Assembly (NCBI RefSeq): GCF_050633425.1
Contig: NZ_JBOEGM010000035.1
Coordinates: 45,199-109,198, forward strand
Origin: Pelagimonas sp050633425
GTDB lineage: Bacteria > Pseudomonadota > Alphaproteobacteria > Rhodobacterales > Rhodobacteraceae
Direction of reading: 5' to 3'
Length of the DNA stretch: 64,000 bases
Of this stretch, positions 1 through 8,933 are shown one piece after another. The notes beneath the pieces were generated by a model that was not told the DNA's origin, searched no databases, and worked only from the letters and a program-made list of their open reading frames with translations. Both the position numbers and the translations under genes were made by a program. The first letter of the stretch is position 1; every line of letters begins with the position of its first letter.

Positions 1-152
1 GCGACGGGCATGTGGTGACAAGCAAGGCGGCAGCCGAAGCGGCGTCGGGCCTGGAGATTGAATTTGCCGATGGGAAAATGCGTCTAGGTGGCACAGCAAC
101 CCCCAGAAAAGCCCCGAAAAAACCCAAACCAGAGCAAGGCAGCCTGTTTTAA
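1..152 (+). CDS. xseA: Exodeoxyribonuclease VII large subunit, C-terminal end (partial)
   Basis: Only the last 49 codons are present, read in the frame starting at base 3 and ending in TAA at 150-152. The peptide has the pattern of an XseA tail: a short beta-rich stretch containing LEIEFADG, then a Lys/Pro-rich linker and the terminal GQGSLF-like end (here EQGSLF). XseA is the catalytic large subunit of the single-strand-specific nuclease that trims DNA ends in mismatch repair and recombination. The 5' part lies outside the window, so the call rests on tail similarity alone. Confidence 0.7.
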   Translation, partial: DGHVVTSKAAAEAASGLEIEFADGKMRLGGTATPRKAPKKPKPEQGSLF

Positions 153-247
153 CGCCGCATCCCAATAGCTATCCATTTGAAAGGCTTTCTTTTTGTTCTG
201 CGCTCGCATAGGCTTTGCTGCGTTGCTGCATCGCAGGGGAGGCGAGA

Positions 248-814
248 ATGGCCGATAATGATAAGCCGCTACTAATTAAGCGCTATGCTAGCCGGCGGTT
301 GTATAATACCGAAACCTCCGACTACGTGACTTTGGAGGATATTGCCGGGTTCATCCGTGATGGGCGCGATGTGTCGATTATCGATCTGAAATCTGGCGAT
401 GATTTGACCCGTCAATACTTGCTGCAGATCGTAGCCGAACACGAGAGCAAAGGTGAAAGTGTGTTGCCGATCAATGTCTTGACGGACTTGGTGCGGAGCT
501 ACACAACCCAAGCTGGAAGTTCAGTTCCGCAGTTTTTGGCTGCCAGTTTTGAGATGTTCCGAGACAGTCAATCCAAGTGGATGGAGAACATGGGCGGCGG
601 TGCTAATCCGATGGCGCAGATGAATCCAATCGCAAAAATGCCCGGATTTGAGGCCATGCAAGCCCAGCAAGAAGCCTTTATGAAAGCGATGACCGGTGGC
701 ATGGCAGGCACAACAGCGCCGCGCCAGGATGCACCGGAAGAGGGCGAAGATCTGGAAGCCATTCGCAAACAGCTAAGCGAATTGCAGGATAAATTGTCCA
801 AATTGGACAAGTAA
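248..814 (+). CDS. phaR: Polyhydroxyalkanoate synthesis repressor PhaR
   Basis: 188-residue cytoplasmic regulator of PHA storage. The N-terminal 10-68 or so (IKRYASRRLYNTETSDYVTL) is the conserved PHB/PHA accumulation DNA-binding domain, followed by the regulatory domain to about residue 115. A Met/Gln/Gly-rich middle and a Lys/Glu-rich helical tail (165-188, likely coiled coil) complete it. In this family the protein represses phasin and its own gene and is released when it binds nascent PHA. The start at 248 is preferred over the upstream ATG at 215 because AGGGGAGG lies just 5' of it and homologs begin with a short MA- leader before the domain. No pha synthesis gene lies in the window. A strong terminator follows. 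Confidence 0.93.
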   Translation: MADNDKPLLIKRYASRRLYNTETSDYVTLEDIAGFIRDGRDVSIIDLKSGDDLTRQYLLQIVAEHESKGESVLPINVLTDLVRSYTTQAGSSVPQFLAASFEMFRDSQSKWMENMGGGANPMAQMNPIAKMPGFEAMQAQQEAFMKAMTGGMAGTTAPRQDAPEEGEDLEAIRKQLSELQDKLSKLDK

Positions 815-837
815 CGTTGCGGATATTGTGACGATGA

Positions 838-863
838 AAGGCGGGGGGTAACCCCGCCTTTTT
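838..863. terminator. Rho-independent terminator after phaR, probably bidirectional
   Basis: An 8-bp GC-rich stem (AGGCGGGG pairing with CCCCGCCT) with a five-base loop, followed by TTTTT on the plus strand. The convergent gene ending at 872 could use the opposite side, although the A-tract for that side is short. Confidence 0.85.
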
Positions 864-871
864 GCGTCTGT

Positions 872-2086
872 TCAGGTGCCGTAAACGCGCAGCGGGCCCA
901 TGACCCGCTCGGCGGCTTGCATCAAAACACCGGCGACCGCATCACAATTTTCTGCGGTCAGACGGGCCGGTAAACGGGTATCGCAGGCGCGCATCAACAT
1001 CTGCCGGGTCTGGGGCTGATCGACCTGTTCTGGCAAAAACTCCCAGTTCCAAAAGGCGCGCGCATTGTCACTGGTCAGGCCAAACACCTGCACCTTGACC
1101 CCGAGTTCGGCGGCCGCGCCGACAAAAGACTGCACGTCATCGTCGCTCATCCCATCAAGGTTGAATTGCAATGAATCCGGGGCACGGTTTTCTGGATCAA
1201 GTTTGGCAGGAACCGAAATCCACGGGCTTTGATTGATCAAAGCTGCAACATGGTCATGGTTGCGCCGCCCTGCCATGACCCGGTTTTTAAGGATCGGGAT
1301 TTGCGGGCGGATTACGGCGGCTGAGAGATTTGATAGACGCAAATTGTAGAGCGGCAGCTTGTTTTGCCAGCGGGCAAAAGCCAATTCCAATGCGTCGGAA
1401 TTTCCGTTGCGATCCATATGTTTGCGCCAATTGTGTTCGTAAGCGCCAGACAAAATCACTGCGCGGGCGATCAGATCGGCATCATCGGTGACCATAATCC
1501 CGCCTTCGCCGGCGTTGATCATTTTGTAGCTTTGAAAACTAAAACAACCGACCTTGCCGATGGTGCCAATGTTGCGGCCATGCCATGTGGTTCCGAGGCT
1601 ATGGGCCGCGTCTTCGACGACGGGAATGTTCGCCGCATCGCACAAGGCCATGATCGCGTCCATGTCCGAGGTATGGCCGCGCATGTGGCTGATGATTACG
1701 GCTTGGACACCGGGCAGTTTGGCTTCGAAATCGGCCAAATCAATGCGGTAATTGTCAGCGACTTCGCACAGGACTGGTACGCAATCAGCGTGGATTACGG
1801 CCGATGGCACAGCGGCAAAAGTAAAGGCCGGGATCATCACACGGGCGTCACGGGGCAGGCCTAACGCTTTGAGAGACAAGAACAAGGCCGCCGAACAACT
1901 GGATACGGCCAATGCGTAGTTGCTGCCAAGCTCTTGGGCGAATTCCTGTTCGAGCAGCGCCACAGGGGCATCTTGTGGCGCGTGATAGCGGAACAGATCG
2001 CCAGATTGCAAAAGCCGATCAATTTCCGCGCGGGCGGCTTCGGGGATCGGTTCGGCGTCGTGCATGTTCGGAAGCATGGATTTCAA
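872..2086 (-). CDS. DegT/DnrJ/EryC1/StrS-family PLP aminotransferase
   Basis: 404-residue PLP-dependent enzyme of the sugar/secondary-metabolite aminotransferase family. The fold type I signatures are present: SSCSAALF near residues 62-69 (cofactor phosphate region), VVEDAAHS at 156-163 with the Asp that contacts the pyridine nitrogen, and FSFQSYKMI at 182-190 with the Schiff-base Lys188, followed by AGEGG. Length is normal for the family. It lies 108 bases downstream of the amine-oxidation operon on the same strand and may be its last member. It has no sugar-nucleotide genes around it, so a classical role in amino-sugar synthesis is not supported by context; the substrate is unknown. Alternative start at Met4 (2077). 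Confidence 0.85.
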   Translation of the reverse strand: MKSMLPNMHDAEPIPEAARAEIDRLLQSGDLFRYHAPQDAPVALLEQEFAQELGSNYALAVSSCSAALFLSLKALGLPRDARVMIPAFTFAAVPSAVIHADCVPVLCEVADNYRIDLADFEAKLPGVQAVIISHMRGHTSDMDAIMALCDAANIPVVEDAAHSLGTTWHGRNIGTIGKVGCFSFQSYKMINAGEGGIMVTDDADLIARAVILSGAYEHNWRKHMDRNGNSDALELAFARWQNKLPLYNLRLSNLSAAVIRPQIPILKNRVMAGRRNHDHVAALINQSPWISVPAKLDPENRAPDSLQFNLDGMSDDDVQSFVGAAAELGVKVQVFGLTSDNARAFWNWEFLPEQVDQPQTRQMLMRACDTRLPARLTAENCDAVAGVLMQAAERVMGPLRVYGT

Positions 2087-2194
2087 ATTCCTGAATTGCC
2101 GTTTTCAATATGCTTAATATATGATGTTGGGCAGGCCAAGAAATTTCCGTGCTCAATGCGCGGATTTCATCAAAACGTCACGTTAGACCAGAGA

Positions 2195-3496
2195 TCAGAT
2201 TCCCAGGCGGTCCCGCATCGCGTACCAGCTCATGGCCAGTGCCAAAAGCGGCGTGCGAAACCCGCCGCCGCCGGGAAAGGCGGGGGTGGGCAGCTTGGTA
2301 AAGGCGTCAAAGCCCTGAGATTGGCCGCGTACGGCCTCGGCCAAGAAGCGCCCCGCCTGAATGGCATTTCCAACGCCGTGGCCGGAATAGCCCGAGGCGG
2401 ACAGGATGTTGGGCGCAACCCGCGCCAGATAGGGCATGCGTTTCATGGTGATCGCGAGCGTACCGCCCCAAGCGTAGTCAAGTTTGACACCACGGAGATG
2501 TGGGAACACCTCCAACATGGGCTTGGACACGGTGGCGCGAATGTCTGTCGGAAACTTGTAGCCATAGCTTTCCCCGCCGCCAAAAAGCAGACGCTTGTCT
2601 TGGGACAGGCGGAAGTAATTGACCACAAAACGGTCATCGGCCACGGCAACGTCTTGGGTGAGAACCTCATCAGCACGAGAGCCAAGAGGTTCGGTTGCCA
2701 CGATAAAATTGTTGATCGGCATGACGCGGGCCGCGACTTTACGGTTGAGACCGCCCATATAGCCGTTGCAGGCAAAGATCAGATGATCGGCCTCGACATG
2801 GCCCATATCGGTGGCGATACGGACCTTGGCACCGGCTTTGACATGATGAACATGGGCGCGTTCATGGATCCTCGCCCCTGCCGATGCGGCGGCTTTGGCC
2901 AGCCCGAGGGCGAGTTTGAGCGGGTGCAAATGCGCCGCTCCCATATCCAGGATACCGCCGTGATAGTCTGGCGATGGGCACAGGTCGGCAAAGCTGTCCG
3001 GGTCTAAAACATCAACGTCATAATCATAGTGCTGCGAGAGATGTGCGGCGTAATCATGGGTCCAGCGCAGGGATTTTTGCGACGAAGCCGCCCAGGCGAC
3101 ACCGGGTTTGAGTGCGCAATCTATGCCATGCTCGGAAATGAGCGCGCGTACCAAGGATTTGGCGTCTTCGCCCAAATCCCACATGCGGCGGGCGACCTCT
3201 TGGCCAACCATGCGCTCTAATTCAAGCTGATCCTGACGCTGCCCAGACCCAAGCTGACCGCCATTGCGCCCGGAGGCCCCAAAGCCAACGCGATGTGCTT
3301 CAAGGAGGACAACATCAACACCGTGTTGGGCCAAATGCAACGCTGTCGACAGCCCGGTATAGCCGCCGCCGATGATGCAAACATCAGCGCGTGTTGCGCC
3401 TTTTAATGTGTCAAACTCAGGCGCTTGGCCGGCCGTTGCCGCATACCAGCTCGGGGGATAGGCCCCGCGCTTATCGTTGGAAAACAACAGGTTCAT
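2195..3496 (-). CDS. FAD-dependent oxidoreductase, gamma-glutamylputrescine oxidase-like
   Basis: 433-residue glycine-oxidase/DAO-type flavoenzyme. The ADP-binding motif IIGGGYTGLS is at 41-50 and GASGRNGGQL follows in the FAD domain; GYSGHGVG near the C-terminus is the usual second FAD contact. The N-terminus MNLLFSNDKRGAYPPSWY is typical of PuuB-like proteins, so the start is set at 3496, preceded by GGGAG at about 11 bases, rather than at the longer ATG at 3562. PuuB oxidises gamma-glutamylputrescine to the aldehyde with release of ammonia and peroxide. Two glutamine-synthetase-like ligases and an amidotransferase directly upstream support a gamma-glutamylated amine pathway. The exact amine is inferred, not shown. 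Confidence 0.85.
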   Translation of the reverse strand: MNLLFSNDKRGAYPPSWYAATAGQAPEFDTLKGATRADVCIIGGGYTGLSTALHLAQHGVDVVLLEAHRVGFGASGRNGGQLGSGQRQDQLELERMVGQEVARRMWDLGEDAKSLVRALISEHGIDCALKPGVAWAASSQKSLRWTHDYAAHLSQHYDYDVDVLDPDSFADLCPSPDYHGGILDMGAAHLHPLKLALGLAKAAASAGARIHERAHVHHVKAGAKVRIATDMGHVEADHLIFACNGYMGGLNRKVAARVMPINNFIVATEPLGSRADEVLTQDVAVADDRFVVNYFRLSQDKRLLFGGGESYGYKFPTDIRATVSKPMLEVFPHLRGVKLDYAWGGTLAITMKRMPYLARVAPNILSASGYSGHGVGNAIQAGRFLAEAVRGQSQGFDAFTKLPTPAFPGGGGFRTPLLALAMSWYAMRDRLGI

Positions 3497-3572
3497 GGTG
3501 ACGCGGCTCCCGGTTACTTGTGGCGCAAAACCCTTTTGGGGATGCAAGGCAGTGGCTTGCAAAGGGCGGAGG

Positions 3573-4931
3573 TCAGACGTTCAACAACAAATGTTCCCGC
3601 TCCCAAGGTGAGATCACTTGCAAGAACTCATCGTATTCCGCCCGTTTCACGATCGAAAACACCCGCGCGAAATCGGCACCCAGAACCTCATGCAGCGCTG
3701 TTGCGCCTTCAAAGCGATCCAAAGCCTGACCTTGAACGCGGGGAATATCGCCTTCTCCCTGATAGGCGTCGCCGCGATATTGCGCAGAGGGGCGCAGCTT
3801 GTTCATCATGCCGAGATAACCACAGGCCAGCGAGGCCGCGATGCCCAAATATGGGTTGCAATCCATTCCGGCGATACGATTTTCAACGCGTCGCGCCTGA
3901 GGGGATGACAAGGGGACGCGGATCCCGGTCGTGCGATTATCGCGTGCCCATTCCAGATTGATCGGCGCGGCGTGGTCGCGCACGTAACGGCGAAACGAAT
4001 TCACATTCGGGGCGAGCACGGCGATGGCTTCGGGCAGGTGGTGTTGCAAGCCTCCGATAAAGTGGAAAAACGCATCGGTTTCGCCTTCTTGCGGGCCGAC
4101 AAAGATGTTCTGCCCGGTCTCCATATCAAGCACCGAGTGGTGAATATGCATCGCGCTACCCGGCTCATCCGCAATGGGTTTGGCCATGAAGGTGGCAAAA
4201 CAATCATGGCGCAGGGCGGCTTCGCGGATCAGGCGTTTGAAGAAAAACACCTCGTCTGCCAGCTTGACCGGATCGCCATGCAGTAGGTTGATTTCGAGCT
4301 GGCCAGCCCCGCCTTCTTGGGTAATGCCGTCGATTTCAAACCCTTGCGCTTCGGCAAAGTCGTAGATGTCGTCGATCACCGGGCCGAATTCATCGACCGC
4401 TGTCATGCTATAGGCTTGGCGCGCCGCTGCCGGGCGACCGGAGCGGCCGGTCATCGGTTTGATGTCCTGGGCGGGGTCAAGGTTGCGGGCGATCAGGAAG
4501 AACTCCATCTCGGGGGCGACAATCGGTTCCCAGCCTTGTTTGTGGAAGAGATCCACCACGCGTTTGAGCACGTTGCGCGGCGAATAGGGGATCGGGTCGC
4601 CGTGGCGATCGAATGCGTCATGGATGACTTGCAATGTCCAATCGCCAGTCCAGGGGGCGGCCGTCGCGGTGCTCATATCCGGGCGCAGGGTCATGTCTTT
4701 TTCGATAAACCCATCGTCGCCTGCGGCTTCGCCCCAACCACCTGTGATGGTTTGGAAAAAGATCGAATCCGGCAGGTGGAAATACTCTTGGCGGGCAAAT
4801 TTTGACGCCGGTACAGCCTTGCCACGGGCGATGCCGGGCAGATCGGAGATGATGCATTCAACCTCATCCAGGCGTTGACCGGTCAGATAGGCCTGAGCCG
4901 CTTCGGGGAGGGATGTGTTCAAATCGCTCAT
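3573..4931 (-). CDS. Glutamine synthetase family protein, gamma-glutamylputrescine synthetase-like
   Basis: 452-residue cytosolic ligase of the GlnA/PuuA family. Conserved pieces in order: an N-terminal beta-grasp part (DLPGIARGK), metal/glutamate-site motifs PEMEFFL, GQLEINL and MHIHHS, then NRTTGIRVP and the ENRIAGMDCNPYL region. It lacks the C-terminal adenylylation Tyr region typical of nitrogen-assimilating GlnA, as in PuuA relatives. The start overlaps the amidotransferase stop by 4 bases (ATGA), so the two are translationally coupled. It probably ATP-dependently joins glutamate to a primary amine, giving the substrate for the FAD oxidase encoded 76 bases downstream. A second copy is at 5690-7048. 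Confidence 0.88.
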   Translation of the reverse strand: MSDLNTSLPEAAQAYLTGQRLDEVECIISDLPGIARGKAVPASKFARQEYFHLPDSIFFQTITGGWGEAAGDDGFIEKDMTLRPDMSTATAAPWTGDWTLQVIHDAFDRHGDPIPYSPRNVLKRVVDLFHKQGWEPIVAPEMEFFLIARNLDPAQDIKPMTGRSGRPAAARQAYSMTAVDEFGPVIDDIYDFAEAQGFEIDGITQEGGAGQLEINLLHGDPVKLADEVFFFKRLIREAALRHDCFATFMAKPIADEPGSAMHIHHSVLDMETGQNIFVGPQEGETDAFFHFIGGLQHHLPEAIAVLAPNVNSFRRYVRDHAAPINLEWARDNRTTGIRVPLSSPQARRVENRIAGMDCNPYLGIAASLACGYLGMMNKLRPSAQYRGDAYQGEGDIPRVQGQALDRFEGATALHEVLGADFARVFSIVKRAEYDEFLQVISPWEREHLLLNV

Positions 4932-5623
4932 GCGAGTCTCCTTTCGCGGAAAAACCGCGCGAATTGATCAGCCAGCACCTTGGACGAGAGTGGCACACCC
5001 AGTTGAGCGGCGGCGTCCTTTAGGATGTTTTGGGGAACAAGGCCCGGACCGCGGGTGTCGATCAGCGCCTGGGTATAGGCATCGCTGAATTCTGGATGGG
5101 GCTGCACCGAATAGGCCTGACCGGGATAGAGCAGCGCGGCGTGAGTGCAAAAATCATTGCCGCCAACGGTTTGCGCGCCTTTGGGCGGGGTGATGACCTG
5201 ATCCTGATGCCACGCATTCAGTGTGATGTCTTGGCCGTTGATGTCATAGCTCTGCGGGCCAATCGCCCAACCATCGGCGTATTTTTCGACTGTGCCGCCA
5301 AGGGCTTGGGCGATGATTTGGTGGCCAAAGCAGATGCCAACCACCGGCCTGTCGGCGCCAAAGGCCCCGCGCACCAGTTGTTCTAGCGGTGGGATCCACG
5401 CATGGTCTTCGTAGACCCCGTGACGTGATCCTGTGATCAACCAGCCATCTGCGGCTTCGGGGCCTGACGGAAATTCGCCGCGCACCACACAATAGCGATC
5501 AAAGTCAAATCCGTAACCAGACAGGAAAGACATGAACACCTCGGGGTATTCGCCAAATTCCGCTACGAGATCTTCGGGCACAAGGCCGGTTTGTAATATG
5601 CCGATTTTCAGTCGGTCGGTCAT
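4928..5623 (-). CDS. Type 1 (class I) glutamine amidotransferase, candidate gamma-glutamyl amide hydrolase
   Basis: 231-residue protein from Met at 5623; a longer start at 5668 adds 15 unconserved residues. A complete class I triad is visible: Cys98 in GICFGHQ, and His176 and Glu178 in QPHPEFS. The domain is GuaA-like, not the C26-peptidase type of E. coli PuuD, but its place between two PuuA-like ligases and upstream of a PuuB-like oxidase suggests the equivalent step, hydrolysis of a gamma-glutamyl amide such as gamma-glutamyl-GABA. It has no fused synthetase domain, so an ammonia-transfer role would need an unseen partner. It overlaps the downstream ligase by 4 bases. Confidence 0.8.
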   Translation of the reverse strand: MTDRLKIGILQTGLVPEDLVAEFGEYPEVFMSFLSGYGFDFDRYCVVRGEFPSGPEAADGWLITGSRHGVYEDHAWIPPLEQLVRGAFGADRPVVGICFGHQIIAQALGGTVEKYADGWAIGPQSYDINGQDITLNAWHQDQVITPPKGAQTVGGNDFCTHAALLYPGQAYSVQPHPEFSDAYTQALIDTRGPGLVPQNILKDAAAQLGVPLSSKVLADQFARFFRERRLA

Positions 5624-5689
5624 GGGGCACCATAGTGTTTCACCCGACCCTAGGATGCACGGAGGCACCGGGCAAGCCGGGGCGTTTGA

Positions 5690-7048
5690 TCAAACAGTGT
5701 CGAGATAGATTTCAACCTGTTCCGCCGGGGTCAGCTCTTGCATGTCGCGGTGTTCCTGCTTTTTGGTCATAAGCAAGTTGCGGATCAGATCGGGCGCAAA
5801 GATGCGCGGAATATGGGGGCTGTTTTCGAAGCGCTCGATCGCGGATTTCCAATCGCTGGGCACTTGCGGCAGCTCTTGGTCATAGGAGTTGCCGGTGATA
5901 GGGGCAGGCGGTGTTCCCGCATCTTCGATCCCGTTCAACGCAGCCCCCAAAATGGCGGCGAGCGCCAGATAGGGGTTCACATCCCCGCCTGCCACACGAT
6001 GTTCGATCCGGCGTGCGACCGGGGCACCGGAGGGTACGCGGATCGCAGCCGTGCGATTTTCATAGGCCCAACAGACACTTGTCGGGGCGTGGCTTCCAGG
6101 AACCAGACGGTCATAGGAATTGGCATGTGGTGCAAAGATCAGCGTGCTGTCTTGCAATGCGTCCATGCAGCCCGCGATGGCATGGTGCAGGGCAGGGGTG
6201 CCTTTTTCGCCGCCATCGTCAAAAATATTTGTGCCAGTCTCATCCAGAACCGAGAAATGCGCGTGCATACCAGAGCCGGAATAATCGTCATATGGTTTGG
6301 CCATAAAACTGGCGGCGAAACCGTGGCGTCGCGCCAAGCCTTTGACCAGCATCTTGAACAACCAGGCATCATCGGCGGCGCGTAGCGGGTCAGCGACATG
6401 CACCAGATTGATCTCAAACTGTCCCAGACCGGCCTCGGATATGGCGGTGTCGGCGGGAATTTCCATGGCTTCGCAGGCTTCATAAAGCTCGGTGAAAAAG
6501 CCATCAAAGGCATCCAGCGCCCGGATCGACAGGATTTCTGCCGCCTTGCGCCGTTTGCCAGACCGGGGGCTGACCGGCACCTGCAGGTTGCGAGTGCTGT
6601 CATCAATCAGGAAAAACTCAAGCTCAACCGCAACAACCGGCGTCAGGCCTTTGTCCTTGAAGCGTTCGGCAACGCGGGCAAGCGCATGGCGCGGATCGCC
6701 CTCATAGGGGCGGCCATCTTCGTGGAACATCCAGATCGGCAACAGCGCTGTTGGGGCATCAAGCCAGGGCATGGGCACAAAGCCACGCTCGGTTGGGAAG
6801 AGTTGACCATCCTTGTCGCCGGTTTCAAAAACCAGCGGGCTGTCTTCGATATCCTCGCCCCAGATGTCGAGATTCAACACCGACATGGGAAACCGCGTGC
6901 CGTCGCTCAGAACTTTTTGGGCGCTGGGGATCGGCATGCGTTTGCCGCGCGCAACGCCGTTCAAGTCGCACGCCGCAGCGCGAATGGTGCGGGCCTGCGG
7001 ATGATCGCGCAGCCAATCTGATGTCGGGCCAGAACCTGAAACGGGCAT
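5690..7048 (-). CDS. Glutamine synthetase family protein, second gamma-glutamyl-amine ligase
   Basis: 452 residues, a distant paralog of the ligase at 3573-4931. Family motifs are all present: ACDLNGVARGK near the N-terminus, VELEFFLI, GQFEINL, MHAHFSVLD, NRTAAIRVP and HRVAGGDVNPYLA. The two paralogs differ clearly in sequence and likely act on different amines or at different steps. It is the first catabolic gene after the transporter genes, separated from them by 103 bases that carry a perfect AATTTGATCAAATT palindrome. The stop overlaps another palindrome of the same core. Function as an amine:glutamate ligase follows from family and neighbours. Confidence 0.87.
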   Translation of the reverse strand: MPVSGSGPTSDWLRDHPQARTIRAAACDLNGVARGKRMPIPSAQKVLSDGTRFPMSVLNLDIWGEDIEDSPLVFETGDKDGQLFPTERGFVPMPWLDAPTALLPIWMFHEDGRPYEGDPRHALARVAERFKDKGLTPVVAVELEFFLIDDSTRNLQVPVSPRSGKRRKAAEILSIRALDAFDGFFTELYEACEAMEIPADTAISEAGLGQFEINLVHVADPLRAADDAWLFKMLVKGLARRHGFAASFMAKPYDDYSGSGMHAHFSVLDETGTNIFDDGGEKGTPALHHAIAGCMDALQDSTLIFAPHANSYDRLVPGSHAPTSVCWAYENRTAAIRVPSGAPVARRIEHRVAGGDVNPYLALAAILGAALNGIEDAGTPPAPITGNSYDQELPQVPSDWKSAIERFENSPHIPRIFAPDLIRNLLMTKKQEHRDMQELTPAEQVEIYLDTV

Positions 7049-7151
7049 CTGATGTCCAGTTAGATAATTTGATCAAATTCATCGTATGCGCGCGCGCAAA
7101 GGCTGGCAAGAGGCTTTTGTACCACCAGAAACTGTGATCAAACTTTGCGCA

Positions 7152-7958
7152 TTAGCGGATCAGTTTGGGCCGGATCTTGATCTTGGGGCGGGTGTTTTGC
7201 GGCAAGTGACGGTTCAGACGATTGTTCACAATGCTAAAAAAGCCGATGACAACCAGCGTCAGCAAAATGAAATACCCGGCCAAAATGGGATACGGGACAA
7301 AGGGGTTAAACGTCTTGTCGGCGAAATAATTGGCGTAATACAGCGCGTCGCCCCGTTGCTTGAGCGCCGGAAAACCCGAAAAATAGACAAGGGTTGTGGC
7401 GTGAAACAAGAAGATTGCTTCGTTGGTATAGGCGGGCCAAGCGAGCCGAAGCATGGTGGGCCAGGTGATTTTGCGGAACTTCTTTAGGCCGGAAAACCCA
7501 TAGGCATCAGCGGCTTCGGTGTCGCCTTTGGGAATAGATAAAAGCGCACCGTAGAAAATCTCGCCGCTATAGGCAGCGGTGTTGAGGAACAAGACAGTCA
7601 ATGCGCCAAGCCAAGGCGCCGTAAAGGCCCCAAGGGCGGGAACCGACCCTTTGAGCGCGACGAACAAGAAATAGGCAAAGAAGAACTGAATAAACAGGGG
7701 GGAGCCGCGGAAGATAAAGATAAACCATTCCGACGCTTTGCGCAGAATCCAGACGTTGCTGGATTTTCCAAGCGCAACAGCCGTGGCCAGAAAGAAACCG
7801 GCCAAAAGCGCAAGCACGCCGAAATAGATGTTCCAGATCATCCCTGATCCGATCAGGGTGAATTGCTGGCACAGGGTGAAGTCACCACGCGGCAAAAGAC
7901 GTTCGCCATAGCCGATGGAGCGCAGACTGTAATCTGCAATTGTTTGAAGACAGCTCAT
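7152..7958 (-). CDS. Amino-acid-type ABC transporter permease (HisM-like)
   Basis: 268-residue inner-membrane protein with about five hydrophobic segments and the ABC-permease EAA loop (DTEAADAYGFSGLKKFRKITWP), which docks on the ATPase. It resembles HisM/ArtM-type permeases. A non-conserved ~35-residue N-terminus precedes the first membrane span. Its start overlaps the stop of the partner permease by 4 bases. Order ATPase, binding protein, permease, permease, then catabolic enzymes argues that it imports the amine broken down by the downstream enzymes. Confidence 0.88.
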   Translation of the reverse strand: MSCLQTIADYSLRSIGYGERLLPRGDFTLCQQFTLIGSGMIWNIYFGVLALLAGFFLATAVALGKSSNVWILRKASEWFIFIFRGSPLFIQFFFAYFLFVALKGSVPALGAFTAPWLGALTVLFLNTAAYSGEIFYGALLSIPKGDTEAADAYGFSGLKKFRKITWPTMLRLAWPAYTNEAIFLFHATTLVYFSGFPALKQRGDALYYANYFADKTFNPFVPYPILAGYFILLTLVVIGFFSIVNNRLNRHLPQNTRPKIKIRPKLIR

Positions 7959-8851
7959 GCCGCTTTCCTTTGCGCTTCACCGCCAGCGGTGGCTTGCCCT
8001 TTGGTGAGCCGGGCCATGATCCGATCAAGGACCACCTCGGACACCTTTGTGAACGCGAGATAAAACACCAAGAGCGCAAAGAAGTACCACATGCGCCAAT
8101 CACCATGCGGGTAGTCCGTGAAACGGGCCGTTTTCGAGCCGCCAAGCTCGCGCGCCCAATAAACGATGTCTTCGACGCCAAGCAGGAACAAGAGCGGCGT
8201 TGCTTTGATCAAAACCATCCAAAGGTTCGACAGACCGGGAAGGGCATAGACCCACATTTGTGGCACCATAATGCGCCAGAAAGTTTGGCGGCGGTTCATG
8301 CCATATGCTTCTGCGGTTTCAAGCTGGGTACGGGGAACGGCGCGCATGGCTCCATATAAGACATTGGCGGCAAAGGCCCCAAACACGATGGCAAAGGTCA
8401 AAACCGCCAAGAAGAACCCATAGGATTCATGCACCCATTGCGCCGATGTCGAGAGCGGCAATTTCGCCTCGGCGCAGACGACAAAATCATTGCCTTGGCG
8501 GATTGCGTCCTGCCAATCGGGGCATTTCACCTGGTGGCGCAACCACTCAAAACCTTGGTCCAAGGCAATGACAAAAAACAGAAAAAACGCGATGTCGGGG
8601 ACGCCACGCACAATGGCAATATAGCCGCGGCCAAACCAGCTGAGCGGTGCGAAATGCGACCGCGCCGCCGTTGCGCCGCCAAAGCCAAACAAAAGCGCCG
8701 TGGGCGCTGTGATCGCCAGCAAAAGAAGGACCGTGCCAAAGGAGGCGTAGAACGACATATGCTTGCCTGTGGTCAGGAAGCATGACAGCCATTTGATGCC
8801 TGCGAGCGTTTCGGGATCTGAACAATAGCCGAAAATGACGGACCTCGTCAT
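7955..8851 (-). CDS. Amino-acid-type ABC transporter permease (HisQ-like)
   Basis: 298-residue partner permease. It contains the family's N-terminal span, GRGYIAIVRGVPD (the conserved RGxPxxV-type block), and the EAA loop QLETAEAYGMNRRQTFWRIMVPQMW. There is an insertion of about 40 residues after RGVPDIAFFLFFVIALDQG (KCPDWQDAIRQG...) that is longer than in typical HisQ. It overlaps the next permease by 4 bases, and a gap of 82 bases separates it from the binding-protein gene. It forms the heterodimeric channel with the 7152-7958 product. Confidence 0.88.
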   Translation of the reverse strand: MTRSVIFGYCSDPETLAGIKWLSCFLTTGKHMSFYASFGTVLLLLAITAPTALLFGFGGATAARSHFAPLSWFGRGYIAIVRGVPDIAFFLFFVIALDQGFEWLRHQVKCPDWQDAIRQGNDFVVCAEAKLPLSTSAQWVHESYGFFLAVLTFAIVFGAFAANVLYGAMRAVPRTQLETAEAYGMNRRQTFWRIMVPQMWVYALPGLSNLWMVLIKATPLLFLLGVEDIVYWARELGGSKTARFTDYPHGDWRMWYFFALLVFYLAFTKVSEVVLDRIMARLTKGQATAGGEAQRKAA

Positions 8852-8933
8852 GTTGGCGACACAAGGGGGTGCCTTGATGTCGCGTCATGAAAAAGGGCGC
8901 GCGCGTGGCACGCACCCCTCTCAAAATTTGTGA

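Noticed and set aside
1934..3007. 357-residue open frame on the plus strand
   Set aside because: Spans parts of two well-supported minus-strand genes (DegT aminotransferase and FAD oxidase) and has no recognisable domain.
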